64,000 nucleotides of DNA from the NCBI GenBank assembly GCA_018881555.1, contig JACAXG010000013.1, positions 12,662,479 through 12,726,478 of the forward strand. Reading direction: 5' to 3'. This DNA is from Amblyornis subalaris (lineage: Eukaryota; Chordata; Aves; Passeriformes; Ptilonorhynchidae). Numbering within the stretch: the stretch's first letter is position 1; the number at the start of each line of letters is the position of its first letter. Of this stretch, positions 53,665 to 64,000 are shown piece after piece. Both the position numbers and the translations under genes were made by a program. The notes beneath the pieces were generated by a model. It worked only from the letters and a program-made list of their open reading frames with translations, ran no database searches and was not told the origin of the DNA.

Positions 53665-53722
53665 AGCATCCTCCAGCCAGGCTCGAGGTCAGAGCATCCT
53701 CCAGCCAGGCTCGAGGCCAACT
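53665..53722. repeat. 28-bp tandem duplication
   Basis: The unit agcatcctccagccaggctc (28 bp with gaggtcag) occurs twice in succession. Confidence 0.85.
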
Positions 53723-56700
53723 GCGGCCACTCAGCACCACTGCACTCCCCTGCCTCAGGACCCCCTATGCACGGGGGCTTTCCAACAGGCTCTGTGTTCC
53801 ACGGACCCAGCGTGTCTCTCGTCAGAGCCTGAGTTGTGTACATAACTCGTGCTGACCTCTTCCTTCTGCACCGAGGCCCTCGCCGAGCCGCGGATCTGTC
53901 GGGCGTCACCAGGCTGCTTATTTGACGCACTATTTTTAAATAACTCACAAATATTTAAACAACATTTCTGTCAGCATTACATGTTTAGAAGACATCCAGG
54001 AATGTCGAGAGTACCCGAGCTGGCTGGCCCACATTGAGCACGGCCCTGCAGCAGCGCNGAGTTATCGAGTGGCTGCAGCTCACACCAGCTCGTGCAAAGC
54101 CCCTGGCAAGCGCCGCGGAGCTTTCAGCACCCCGGCGAGAGGACTCCTGTGGGATGAGCTGGGTGTGCACAGTGGGACTGCCTGAGGCACCCAGCCTTAC
54201 CTGTGGTTTAGTTGGATTATTGCTAGTATTGTATTTTTGTGTTACCAGTTTTATTTTAGGGGATAACAAAGAACACAAAGTCACTACTGAAGACATCAAT
54301 ACCCAATTTTTGGTTTTGTCATCTCAGTGACATCTTTCAACAGCTTCCAGATCCTCTCTTGGAGGAGCTGCCAGCACCCATTCTGGCTAACAAACCTCTG
54401 CTGGTTCTGTGAGCCCNGGTCTGGAGACTGACTGAGCCAATGCTCTTGTCACACAACAGTGTGAAGACAAAAGCCAGCTGGATTTTAGTTCTATTTTAAT
54501 ACACATTTAGGATACATGGCTGTATCTTCCATAACATCTCCACAAGGTCTCCACTATCAGGTGATGGGTGTAAAGGCATCCACTATCCAGGCAATGCTGC
54601 AAACCAATTTAATGATCAATTTCTGTTTAGGAATGGCCAGTAAAGCTTGGTTTTAAGACCTTAAAGCCTTTGCGTCGGTTATTTTACTACTTGGCTATAA
54701 CAGACTTTCAAAACGCAGCAGAAGAGTATTTCACACATTCTGAATTTGAAGAAGATTGCTGTTCAGATGTTCAAAAAAGAAATCCTGACACTGAAGCACC
54801 CAAAACACTAAACCNGTTCATAAAAGCACTTCACATCAAAAGACCTCGATGTGCTTTGGCTCACTTCAGATTTCAGCAGCACTCAGTCCTTGCCTAAGAC
54901 TGGAGCAAAGCTTGGTGCCAGCCTACCTATGATGGGAGGCTGTGTCTGTTCTTATGTGTGTCCAGGCATAACACAACCCCTTTATTAAGCCAAGCAATTT
55001 TTCCTTGGATGGCTTGGCTGTGTAGGCTATTAGAGGACATGGAGATGATGGGTCACAACAGTGCTGCCTTGAGACAGGGCTGGCAAGGAGTATGAAGCAG
55101 ATCGCAAATCTTCACCTCCTTTTTCAAACGATGAGGCAGCTCAAGGTGGCTAAGTCAGACTGGTAGAAAACACATGTGCATTTTCTCTGCTTGCCAAATA
55201 TCCACAGCATTACTTGAGAGGAATGTCGTAGGCTGGAGCAGAGTTAGATTTGCAAGGTACAAGGGACATGTTAGCTACCTAGGCAAGGTAGCAAGTCAAC
55301 TCTGCATTCCCTGTGTAAAAGGCTGTAGAAGGACCAAGAAAAAAGTACATTTTCCTGTCAATATTATGATGTCAGCATATGTAAACACCTTGTAATTTGT
55401 GCCCTGCAGTAATTTCTCACTTTCTGCAAAACATCTTGACCTAATATTTGGGATACTACAAGGCTATCACAGTAAGACCTAAACCTTTTTTGCAGAGAAG
55501 ATACCACCTCTGTGTCTACTGCTGGTAGAGAAGTAAAAGGATCCAGGCTCCCTTATTGCAAACACCCTTTCCAACATGCTGCCCCTACATGCAAAGTAGG
55601 AACCCAGAGGTTGGATGTGCCCTGTTCTGTAGGTATAAGCCTTCTGAGAATGAATGGGTAGGTGTGTGCTGCAGTTCACGTGTTGCTAAGTTTAGNGACA
55701 TTTACCTTTGCCCACAGAGCACAGCCACATATTTCTGTGACAGGAGGCTTTGCCTTGTCTCCCCACATTTAAGAATAACCACTGCTGTCAGGTTCCAGCT
55801 GGACACAGGAATGCTGTGCAGTTTCTGGCTGTGGCATTCAGATAGTCCTTACCTCTGATAGCAGGGAGTGAGGGAGTGCCTGGGCTGATAGGACCTGATG
55901 AGTTGGTTTACATCAGTATCACTTGCTCAACTTCACTATAACTTTTTGCAGTTCTTCTAAAGGANGCAGCATAGAAATACAAATATTCATACACAGCCTA
56001 TTTCCTCCTCTCCAGAAATGCCTTGCTTCATCATTAAGAAATAAAAACAGCGAAAGGAAAAAAAAAAAAAATGAAAGGACACTGCTCTGTTGCAACATCA
56101 GGCCAGCGTAAGCAGTGACAGCACCCACATGAAATATTTTACCATTAATGGCTCCAATAGAAATCTTTCTGGATGATCTATGGAAGCCCTGCAATCAGAA
56201 ATAGTCTAAGCTTTGCTCAGCCCCATTTCAAAATCATGGTTCTCTGATGAGAGGGGAGTTGCCCTCACATGTTCCATAAAATGTAGAAATCCATTTAAGT
56301 AAGTCCTTTTGATGTTATTTGAATGATCACTTCTGAAAGGTTATAAAAAAAACTGCTGCTAAGCCATATTTGTTTTTTCTGCCATGTTTGGAAAGTGTAA
56401 ACACTTAAATCATCAACCAAGTGCATATCATTCATATTCACCATACCTTTTAAAAGCATACTTAGCATACCGCTGAGAAAGATTACTCTGCTGACAAAAA
56501 TCAAGTGTCTGGATTAATTTAAAGGAGTGCATTTCACAATCCATCATTCCGGAGTAGGAGAACAAGGAACTGCTCAGTTAAATTAAATTGTGAGTTACTC
56601 TGGAACAAATTAAAGGAAATTAATCTCTGCACTGTGTCTAGTCCAGACGTGTAATTCGGGGCTGATGCTATTAAAAGCCAAACAGTCTAGCTGGGTTTCA

Positions 56701-58295
56701 TAAAGACTGAATCATTTTACAACTAATATTTATTTGCACTCTTGCACAACATGAGAAGCAGCAGGATTTGTGGCCTGTAAGACGAGCTGGCAGTTTCAGG
56801 CCAGCGCTCCTCAAGGACTTTTTGAAGGAGAACAGGTGTGGGAAACCAGGCTGGGAACGGTGGGGCAGAAGCAAAACCCTCCCGAGCCAAGTGGTCAGCA
56901 GAGAGAGAGAGGAAGCTGGCTGCTCCCACAGCAGCGTGTCTGAACCGACAGCAGGGCCTTCCCAGGACACTTGGGTGGCCACCACGGCTGGATTCCGTCC
57001 ATGTGGGTCAGCTCAAGGGCTCTGTGTCACACCCTGCCCAGCCCCGGCCAGCTGGGACAGTGGGGCCCTTCTGGGCTGGAGGGGGTTTGTCCTCTGAGGA
57101 AAGGATTTTATTTGACAACCCTAGAGCCCATATGCAGAGACAGCGAGGCTCAGCAGGACAGGTCATCTCCTGAGGAGAGTTTACAAACAATAGAGGGAAT
57201 GAAGAAGTGTGTAATAAGGAATAAACCCTTGTAAAACTCCTTGTGGTACCAACTGGCTCTAGCTTTGTGCATGTTATCCAAAGCCAATTTCTCAAAGTGT
57301 ATTTTTACCTTTTTCATTTTTTCGGGTTTTTTTTCAATCTTAAATAATCATTTACTATCAACTGTCTCCTTAATTTTCACTTTATATTTTCAGGGTTTTT
57401 TCTCCCTCTCTCTGTATAGATATATTTAATCCAAACTTTCCATAGCAGAAGAAATAGTTTGAAAAAGAAGGAGTAGTTTGGAAAACAATGCTCCATTCAG
57501 ATGCAAAACTCCTTTATAACCAGTTAGTCTTAAAAAATAAATCAGAATATTATCCTCATATACCTGACAGCATTCCAGGCAAAACGTGAGCATATTTCAT
57601 TTACATTCATTTCTCTAACCAGGTCGTTTAGGCAGTGGTGGCTGGAGGAGCCAGCTGAGCACTGAGAACCTGAAAGGTTTGGTGACCTGAAAGGTTTAAT
57701 GGCAGAGCAAGGTTCAGCCAGCACGAAGCATTACAGAAATCTCAGGGCATAAAGCTCCCTTTTTCCAGGGGGGGCAGACACTGGAGGGAGAGCAAAGCTG
57801 TGCCCTTGGACTGGAGCTCAAAGGAAACCTGCAGGAGAGCCAGCAGTGCTGCCCTGGCTTCCCTCCCTGCAGACTGGGGTTGTGTAACCGCTCTCCTCAG
57901 AAATGCATGCCCGCAGGCTGCTGTGCTGGGAGAGGCTGTGGCTCTAAGCTGAGGAGTCAGGCTGTGAGTCAGACCTCCTGCAACCTCGCAGCCATGAGGT
58001 AGCAGCCACAAGCTATGACCTGAAGCTTGTTCTGGTGGTGCCACTAGCAAACATGCCAAGTGGATTCCATCTCCAGCAGCAACAGCTTACTCCTCTCGTT
58101 TCCAACCTGATGCAGTTATCCCTAGCTCATAAATCTCACACACTAATCAGCTTGAGAGTTAATATTTCCATAAATTCTGATTTCCAACATGGTGTGCTTC
58201 TCCATGGCAAGAGAGGCATCTTGGTTCCCAGGACCTACCTGCACACTCCAGAAAGTACCAAAATTCAGAGGAAGGTTCCTCTGAAGAGCTTTGCT

Positions 58296-58400
58296 GAATC
58301 GGAGAAGACAGAGAGAGAGAGGAGACATGCACAAGGTCACACAGCAGGTGAATGACGNGGCAAATCCAAATCCAAACCCCCTTACAGGACCTCACCCCTC
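58296..58400 (+). mobile_element. MIR SINE relic
   Basis: The piece gcacaaggtcacacagcagg followed by tgaatgacgnggcaaatcc corresponds to the MIR segment caaggtcacacagctagtaag. Forward orientation, heavily diverged. Confidence 0.5.
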
Positions 58401-58500
58401 AGGCCAGCCTGCTGCCACACGTTTTCTTCTCTTAAATNGGAAAAAATGAGCACGGGAGATCTTTTCCATCATCTTGGTGTGACTAATCCCACTCTGCCGT

Positions 58501-61500
58501 AACTGCTGAAATACCAACCATTTGTTTTTATACATTTGGCAAAACACCTTTTCCTTTTATTGCCTCNGCCAAACCAGCCCGATTTTTCAGGCTGATTGGG
58601 CGTTTGGCAGTGATGCACCTAAATGGCTGTGCTGCTGCAGGACGGCCGAGCGCTGGCACGGGGAGATTGATAGCACCGAGCCCCAGGTAAGGATGCTCCA
58701 TTTTCCTGCAGACTGATTAGCACTGTCTATTCCAGCGATTTAAGTGTTTTTTCAAAGAACACATTTGAAGAGCTGAAATGGATACACACTGTCAGCTCCT
58801 GGCAGTTTAAGTGCAAACAGCTGCCCTGAAAGCTCCGTGCAGCACCACAAAGAGATGAGCCTCTATGAAAGCCAGTCAATCAAAGAAGATAAATCTTTGT
58901 GTCAGTTCCAATTATTGAGATACTCCAGTTAACTCAGGGAATCACAGACATTAGACTGGCTTTAAATGCTCACGTGGTTGAGACTACACCATTGCTCCTG
59001 GGAGGCAATTTCGCTGTCTGACAGATCAAGAGGCTTTTCTCAGCTAGTTAATTCCAATTAAGTTTTTCCTCTCAATTTCATCCTCCTATCCATTATCCTC
59101 AGTCAGCTACCCTTCACAATTCCTCTCCTGCCACGCTGCTCATGTCTCCTCCTGGAAATGGTGACATTATTACAAGTACCTGGTGATGACACCCATGAGG
59201 CCTCCCAGTGCCTCCCAGGCTTCAGAGCAAAGATGGTTTCTGTCTTAAAGAGCTTCTTCCNGCTTCTATGGCCTTTAAATAAAGCTCTGCACTTTAATTT
59301 AGGTATGTCACTAACCTCCCCTCCTTGTGCTTTGCCTCTTGTCCTCTGATAAACTTTGCTTCTCCTGGGTCCCCTCACTTCAGACAGCAAAGTGTAAGGA
59401 AGATGTGTTTAGATGGTGTAACACTAGAGAAGAACTGCTGCTGCACAACTACCTCCTGATATTTTTCTAGAAGTCTGCAAGCACCAGTATCCTGGAAGAC
59501 GTCGTGAGAATGGATAACGTTACACAAAAGGTTATACTGCTGTGTCATGAACTCTACATAAAGCAAAATTACAGGGGATTCCATTAAATAATTCCTTTCC
59601 TTGCTCCTCCAAAAATTGATGGGAATGGCTGTACCCTGCAAAGCGGATGGGATTCATCAGTGTCTTATCTCTGATATCCAAAGAGGCTGGTCACACAGCA
59701 CAGCCCCCTTTCCCTTAACCACACTGCTGTCCCTCTCACACACTCAGGAAGACAAATGGAATTAAACAATCTGTAAACATATTCCTCCAGCTCAGGAAGG
59801 TCAAGGGGTTTGCAAGTTTATTTCAAGAAACAAGAGGAATTTAGCCCTTTATTCAACACAGCAGTGAGCATCAAAGGATGGCCGGCTCCTCTGAGGAAGC
59901 AGGTCCCCTTACCCAANGGCAGGGGTCCCGGGGATGAAGTGTGTGCATGGCCAGGTCAAGGTTGGAGCTCCAGCCTGGATTTACACCAGTGTAAAGGAAA
60001 GCACTCCCCAGCCCAGTATTTACATTATTCAGGCCAAGGAAAAAATGTAGTGGCAGCTGTGAACAGTTTAAATATCCAAACCCTGATGGAAGGACCTTCA
60101 CGCAGGGGTTTGGTTTGTTGTTGCAGCTGACTCTCTGCATCTCCTTTATCTTGGTTTTTTTTTTCCTCCTTTCAGAGATGTTTGACCTTAAATGCAAAAG
60201 GATAACGTGGGTCAGGAGGAGTGTTTATTATGTATGAGTTATTTTCTTTCATGTTAGCAAAATCCTTTTGTAAAAGTTGGCAGAAGTCCCTGTTACAGCT
60301 AAATTTTGGACCCATGGGTGATCTGGAATTTAACATTATTTATGTCTCAGTATAAAAAAAGCAGTGGAAAGGAAGCAAATTCAAAGAAAATAATCAGAGC
60401 ACAGCTGAGGTCTGTAGCTTTACTTGTTTAAACCATTCAAGTCTATCACTGCCCTTGTCTTCACTGATGTTGGGTGACTATTCCAGTGGTTTGAGGCTTG
60501 TGTGTAGAAGCTGGGACATTTGTAGAAATTACACATCACACTATTTCAGTGTTGTTTCACAAGGAAAGGGGCATGAAGCACTTTACAGATTCAAAGAATT
60601 AACTTGCTCNTGTGTGCAGGTGTGCTGACATTACCTGCTCTCAGCACTAACTTATGTTGCAGTTTAACCCCTTTGGGCTACAGAGGGGAACACCAAGAGG
60701 GGTGCAAATCCTGCTGCTGCTGTCACTGAGGTCCCACTCCAACCTCCTGTCCCCATGGCTTTTCAGTGNTTTGGGGTGACAGGCAGCCAGACTCTGCAAT
60801 CCTCACTCACTCTGGAACTCAATTCACCCCCAGCTCCAGGGAGTTGTTTGCACTGTAAAAAGGAACTGCTGAGTAGCAACAAGAGCTGAAGTTCAGTCCT
60901 GGGCTGCCAGTGCTGTCCAGGCACTGGGGTCATTGCAGGGAAGTTCACTCCCGAAGGGTGGGGTTGCAAAGAACATTTTTAGGAAAGGGTTATTTTTGTG
61001 TGCTTATTCCCAGAATGGTCCCAGGGTAAATCCACACTGGCTGTTTTTCCAAGTCTCATTTACTCTTAATCAGCATACACAGAAAACCAAGGCCCAAGTT
61101 CCTCAAATATTCAGAAAACAGGTTTGCTTCTCATCTGAGCCATTTCACAGCCATCTTCCAACAAAGTTAAAGGAAGAACCACAATTGTTCCTTGTACAAA
61201 CATACACAAGAGAAAACACTCTCAAAACCTTTTACCACCAGAGTCAGGGGTCAACTCCAGTGACAGGGTAAGCTCTGTCCACACCTGCCCCTTGGCCACT
61301 CATTCTTGCAGCAGACCTCTCTGCAAACAGACACCATTCCTGGATTCCATAGCTCACCTCTCCAGTGAACACAGAACACAGAGGGTACTAGAACAAGGAA
61401 GAAAGCAGCACCCCACAGCCCCTCCAAACTGTCCCCTGGTTGCAAGGGCCAGCTGTTATTGCTCAGCTTGAGGTTGAGAAGAGCTATCTGAGTATCGAAG

Positions 61501-61914
61501 AACACATTTGAATGCACAGCAGTTTTCACTTTGAGGCATCCTCCCCCTCCAGCACGAGCAGACATTAAATATGTGCATCCTTAATGCTCTGCCAGCTCTG
61601 CAGCCAGCAGGCTGGAGCAGCAAGGGGAGCTCGCCTGAGTAATTCAGGTGTCTGTGGAATGTCAGAGCCTGCAGGTACAGCCAGGGTGACATTTTCAGAA
61701 GTATCTACATTTCTTAGACTCTTCAAGCTCCATTGAAACTCGCTTGAGGTGAATTTGAATGGAACATAGGCCCCCAGATCTCTTNTGTATTTTTGGTGAG
61801 CTTCTATCCTTAAATTTTGCAATAAATAACAAGCAGACACTGCTTGGAAAGTTGGGAACTGAGTAGGAGTTTGGCTAGCATGAGCAAAATTCCTTTGAAT
61901 ATTGAAAGTGTATT
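58501..61914. other. No recognised gene; two unassigned exon-like or coding-like segments
   Basis: Apart from a splice-competent 96-nt segment at 58591-58686 (plus) and an 88-codon open frame at 59375-59641 (minus), neither of which I recognise, nothing stands out in this interval. Confidence 0.4.
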
Positions 61915-61985
61915 TAAAGAGGTGCTCAAGGTCACACAGCAAATCAATGGGCAAAACTGAACCAAAGCCCTGAGGGCATATTACC
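61915..61985 (+). mobile_element. MIR SINE relic
   Basis: The piece gtgctcaaggtcacacagca followed by aatcaatgggcaaaactgaacc aligns by eye with the MIR region caaggtcacacagc...gtggcagagc. Forward orientation. Confidence 0.5.
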
Positions 61986-64000
61986 TGCAATCAGATGCAG
62001 GAGTAATTGAGTAATTGCAGACTTAGAAGCAGCATTATATCAACTTAACATACGACTAGAAAGGGGCTTGGGGAGCTTCAGGGATGTGCTGAAGGGGAGA
62101 GAGTCAAGAGCAGGGCTGACATTAAATTTGAACAGCTAATATCATCACACAGCTAACCTGGCACTGGGAAGTCTGCTCCTATTTATACTCCATAAAAATT
62201 CCAATTTTAGTGCCCTAGTTTTCAGTATATCCGCTACTGGAAACACGAGGAGTCCTCCACTTGAAGGACACATCTTGCTGACAATTGGCACTGTGTTGGG
62301 AGACCCAGAGGTGAAAGACACCGCTGACTTGGCTCTGACACCTGGCCCAACACTGCTGGGAAGGTGTGTTCCTGTGCCAGGCAGTGAGAACATGCCCCTT
62401 GGCTGCTGAGCTCCCCCACAATTTGCTGGCCCAGCAGCAGCCCTACCAGCCCTACCTGGCAACCACTTGCCTCTCATCTCAGCTGTCAAAATTATATTTA
62501 TGCTGGTGCAGTATTTCCTGTTTCCTAATTCGGATGGCTCCAAAGTCATTTTTCCACTGAAATGCTCAAGCATTTTCTGAAAGCATCTAAACAGGAAGAG
62601 ACCTGACCTCTCCTCCCTGAACATCGTGTGCTCCCTTCTCCTGGCAGCAGCAGATCCCTCCTGTGCCAGCTGCCGCGGCGACTCCAGGACGAGCCGAGGG
62701 TGGGTCCCACACCTTGGGGCTGCACGTGGGCTCTGCCTGTGTGCACTAATGGGTTGCCTTGAANTGCTCAGTCTTGGGATCCCAGTCAGAGTCCTTACTA
62801 CTCACACCCAGCCTGGCCCCCTCATTCCAGCCCACTGCCCTGCCTGACTGTGTAAATGGATCCCAAGTTCTAGTGGGCTGGCCATCCCCATCCAGGGAAA
62901 AATGCCTGTTGGTTCAACTGGTTTGATGTTGAGCCAGATACTTCAAGCAGATATCGGGCTGCTCGTCTCCTGTGAACTCTTCTTGGGAGCAGAAGTGGGG
63001 TTTTCCCACTTGGAGACCTGTAGACTGTAGATCCATCATCACTGCCCCTCACCTGGGAAAGCGTGGCCCCTGAAGCAGAGCCATCACAATCTCTGCCATC
63101 CAAAAGCTTCCAGCAAAGGCCTCAAGGAGGAATTTCCCTTTCCCTGAGCTGGACCAGCTCTACCCCTCAGGAGCTGCGTCTGTCCTTGCAGTCCCTTGCT
63201 GCTGGGATGCTGGGTGCAGCAGGTGCCTCCAGCCCAGCCCCAGCCCCACTGCAGGACCCACAGACACTTATGGGGTGCTGGGATGGGGGCCCAAGGGCAC
63301 TGCCCGCTGCCAGGCTCCAGCTCTTCTCCTTGGAAGGGCAGTGCTGCTCTCAACAGACATCACACANCAGGGATTTAGACAAACTCCCTGCACATGGCTT
63401 TAAGATGTGAAGGAGCGGGGCAGCTCTGAAGCAGAGCCCAGCAGCAACNAAGAGTCACCTTCCTTACTGCTGGCAGTGCAGACTCCCCTGGCACCCGCAG
63501 GTCCCAGCCCTGGGGCACTGTGCTCAGCAGTGGCGAACACAGTGTGAGTCTGTGCTGCATTCCCAGACAACACGGGAGTGGGANAAATGGGAAAAAGTTG
63601 GTTCTGCCTTCAGGAGGTGGAGAAGCTAATGCACTTCCCTTCAAGGAGTATCCACACAGCCCCAGAGAAGGAGAGAAGCAGTGCTGAAGCCTCTGTCAAA
63701 CCCTCTGGCTGTGGGATGGCTGGGACCTGCCCTGTGGTCCCACTGCCAGGTCTTCCCCAGAGCTGGGCCAACAGCCACACTGCCCTGGGCTTTCCTTGGG
63801 GAGGTTTAAAGGCCAGGCTCCAGATCCAGCTCTTTGCCTGGTGCAACTCAAAAGCTGACACACTTGAGGCTGACAGGACAGAAAATAATGAAAATAACAA
63901 CAAGTGAAAGGAAACTCAGGGCCCTGCATGTGCCTGTGCCCACGGATTGCTCCTACAGAGCTCCTGGGCAGCTGCCTCCCACCCGCCCTTATCTGCACTC
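61986..64000. other. No gene recognised
   Basis: Open frames here, including one of 159 codons on the minus strand at 62145-62624, have no family features, no matching splice phases and no similarity I recognise. GC content rises towards the right end. Confidence 0.45.

Larger units (their letters stand above)
45870..58500. other. Gene-poor, AT-rich interval
   Basis: I see no recognisable protein-coding exon, RNA gene or intact transposon. Open frames are short and low in similarity to anything known to me. AT-rich stretches at about 46480-46830 and 52330-53280 contain TAATTA-type homeodomain cores and look like candidate conserved noncoding elements, which I cannot verify here. Confidence 0.5.

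Noticed and set aside
62145..62624. 159-codon minus-strand frame
   Set aside because: No recognisable family, low-complexity Ala/Gly stretch in the middle, no supporting splice phase, and a shadow frame overlaps it.

Overview
This window looks like vertebrate, specifically avian, nuclear DNA. It carries small multi-exon genes with canonical GT-AG introns, CR1 LINE 3' ends (clearest at 39836-40074), faint MIR-like relics and CpG-island promoters. Bacterial features such as operons, ribosome binding sites, insertion sequences or CRISPR arrays are absent. The assignment rests on protein families recalled from memory, splice-phase bookkeeping and repeat recognition, with no database search. Many isolated single N bases are scattered through the sequence.

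Layout. (1) 1-5240, plus strand: the last five coding exons and 3' UTR of WWC1 (KIBRA), a Hippo-pathway scaffold, ending in the PDZ-binding tail ADDV. (2) 5390-5740: a CR1 fragment. (3) 5870-22833, plus strand: complete RARS1 (cytosolic arginyl-tRNA synthetase) behind a CpG island, 15 coding exons, predicted 661 residues, all phases consistent. (4) 22834-25511: a GC-rich interval between two convergent genes, with a polypurine tract and a TG microsatellite. (5) 25628-37849, minus strand: nine exons of a SAM plus RhoGAP protein of the DLC1/STARD13/STARD8 family. Every exon joins in phase, the catalytic arginine finger is present, and the focal-adhesion LD-like motif is conserved. No START-domain exons could be found. 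(6) 37850-45560: its probable long first intron, a 41-bp minisatellite and a CpG island likely to be its promoter. (7) 45600-64000: apparently a gene desert with AT-rich stretches, MIR relics and a few exon-like or coding-like segments of unknown identity.

WWC1 followed by RARS1 matches the order I know from human chromosome 5q34. The DLC-family gene next to RARS1 is not among the human 5q34 genes I know. It may be a fourth 2R ohnolog retained in birds and lost in mammals, and it is the most interesting object here. Second is the 41-bp minisatellite at its promoter. On the gene's sense strand nearly every unit carries a consensus 5' splice site, and the unit nearest the CpG island could supply a 13-nt first coding segment in the correct phase for the SAM exon.

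The three genes are functionally unrelated: scaffold/Hippo signalling, translation, and Rho inactivation. Their arrangement is shared neighbourhood, not a pathway.
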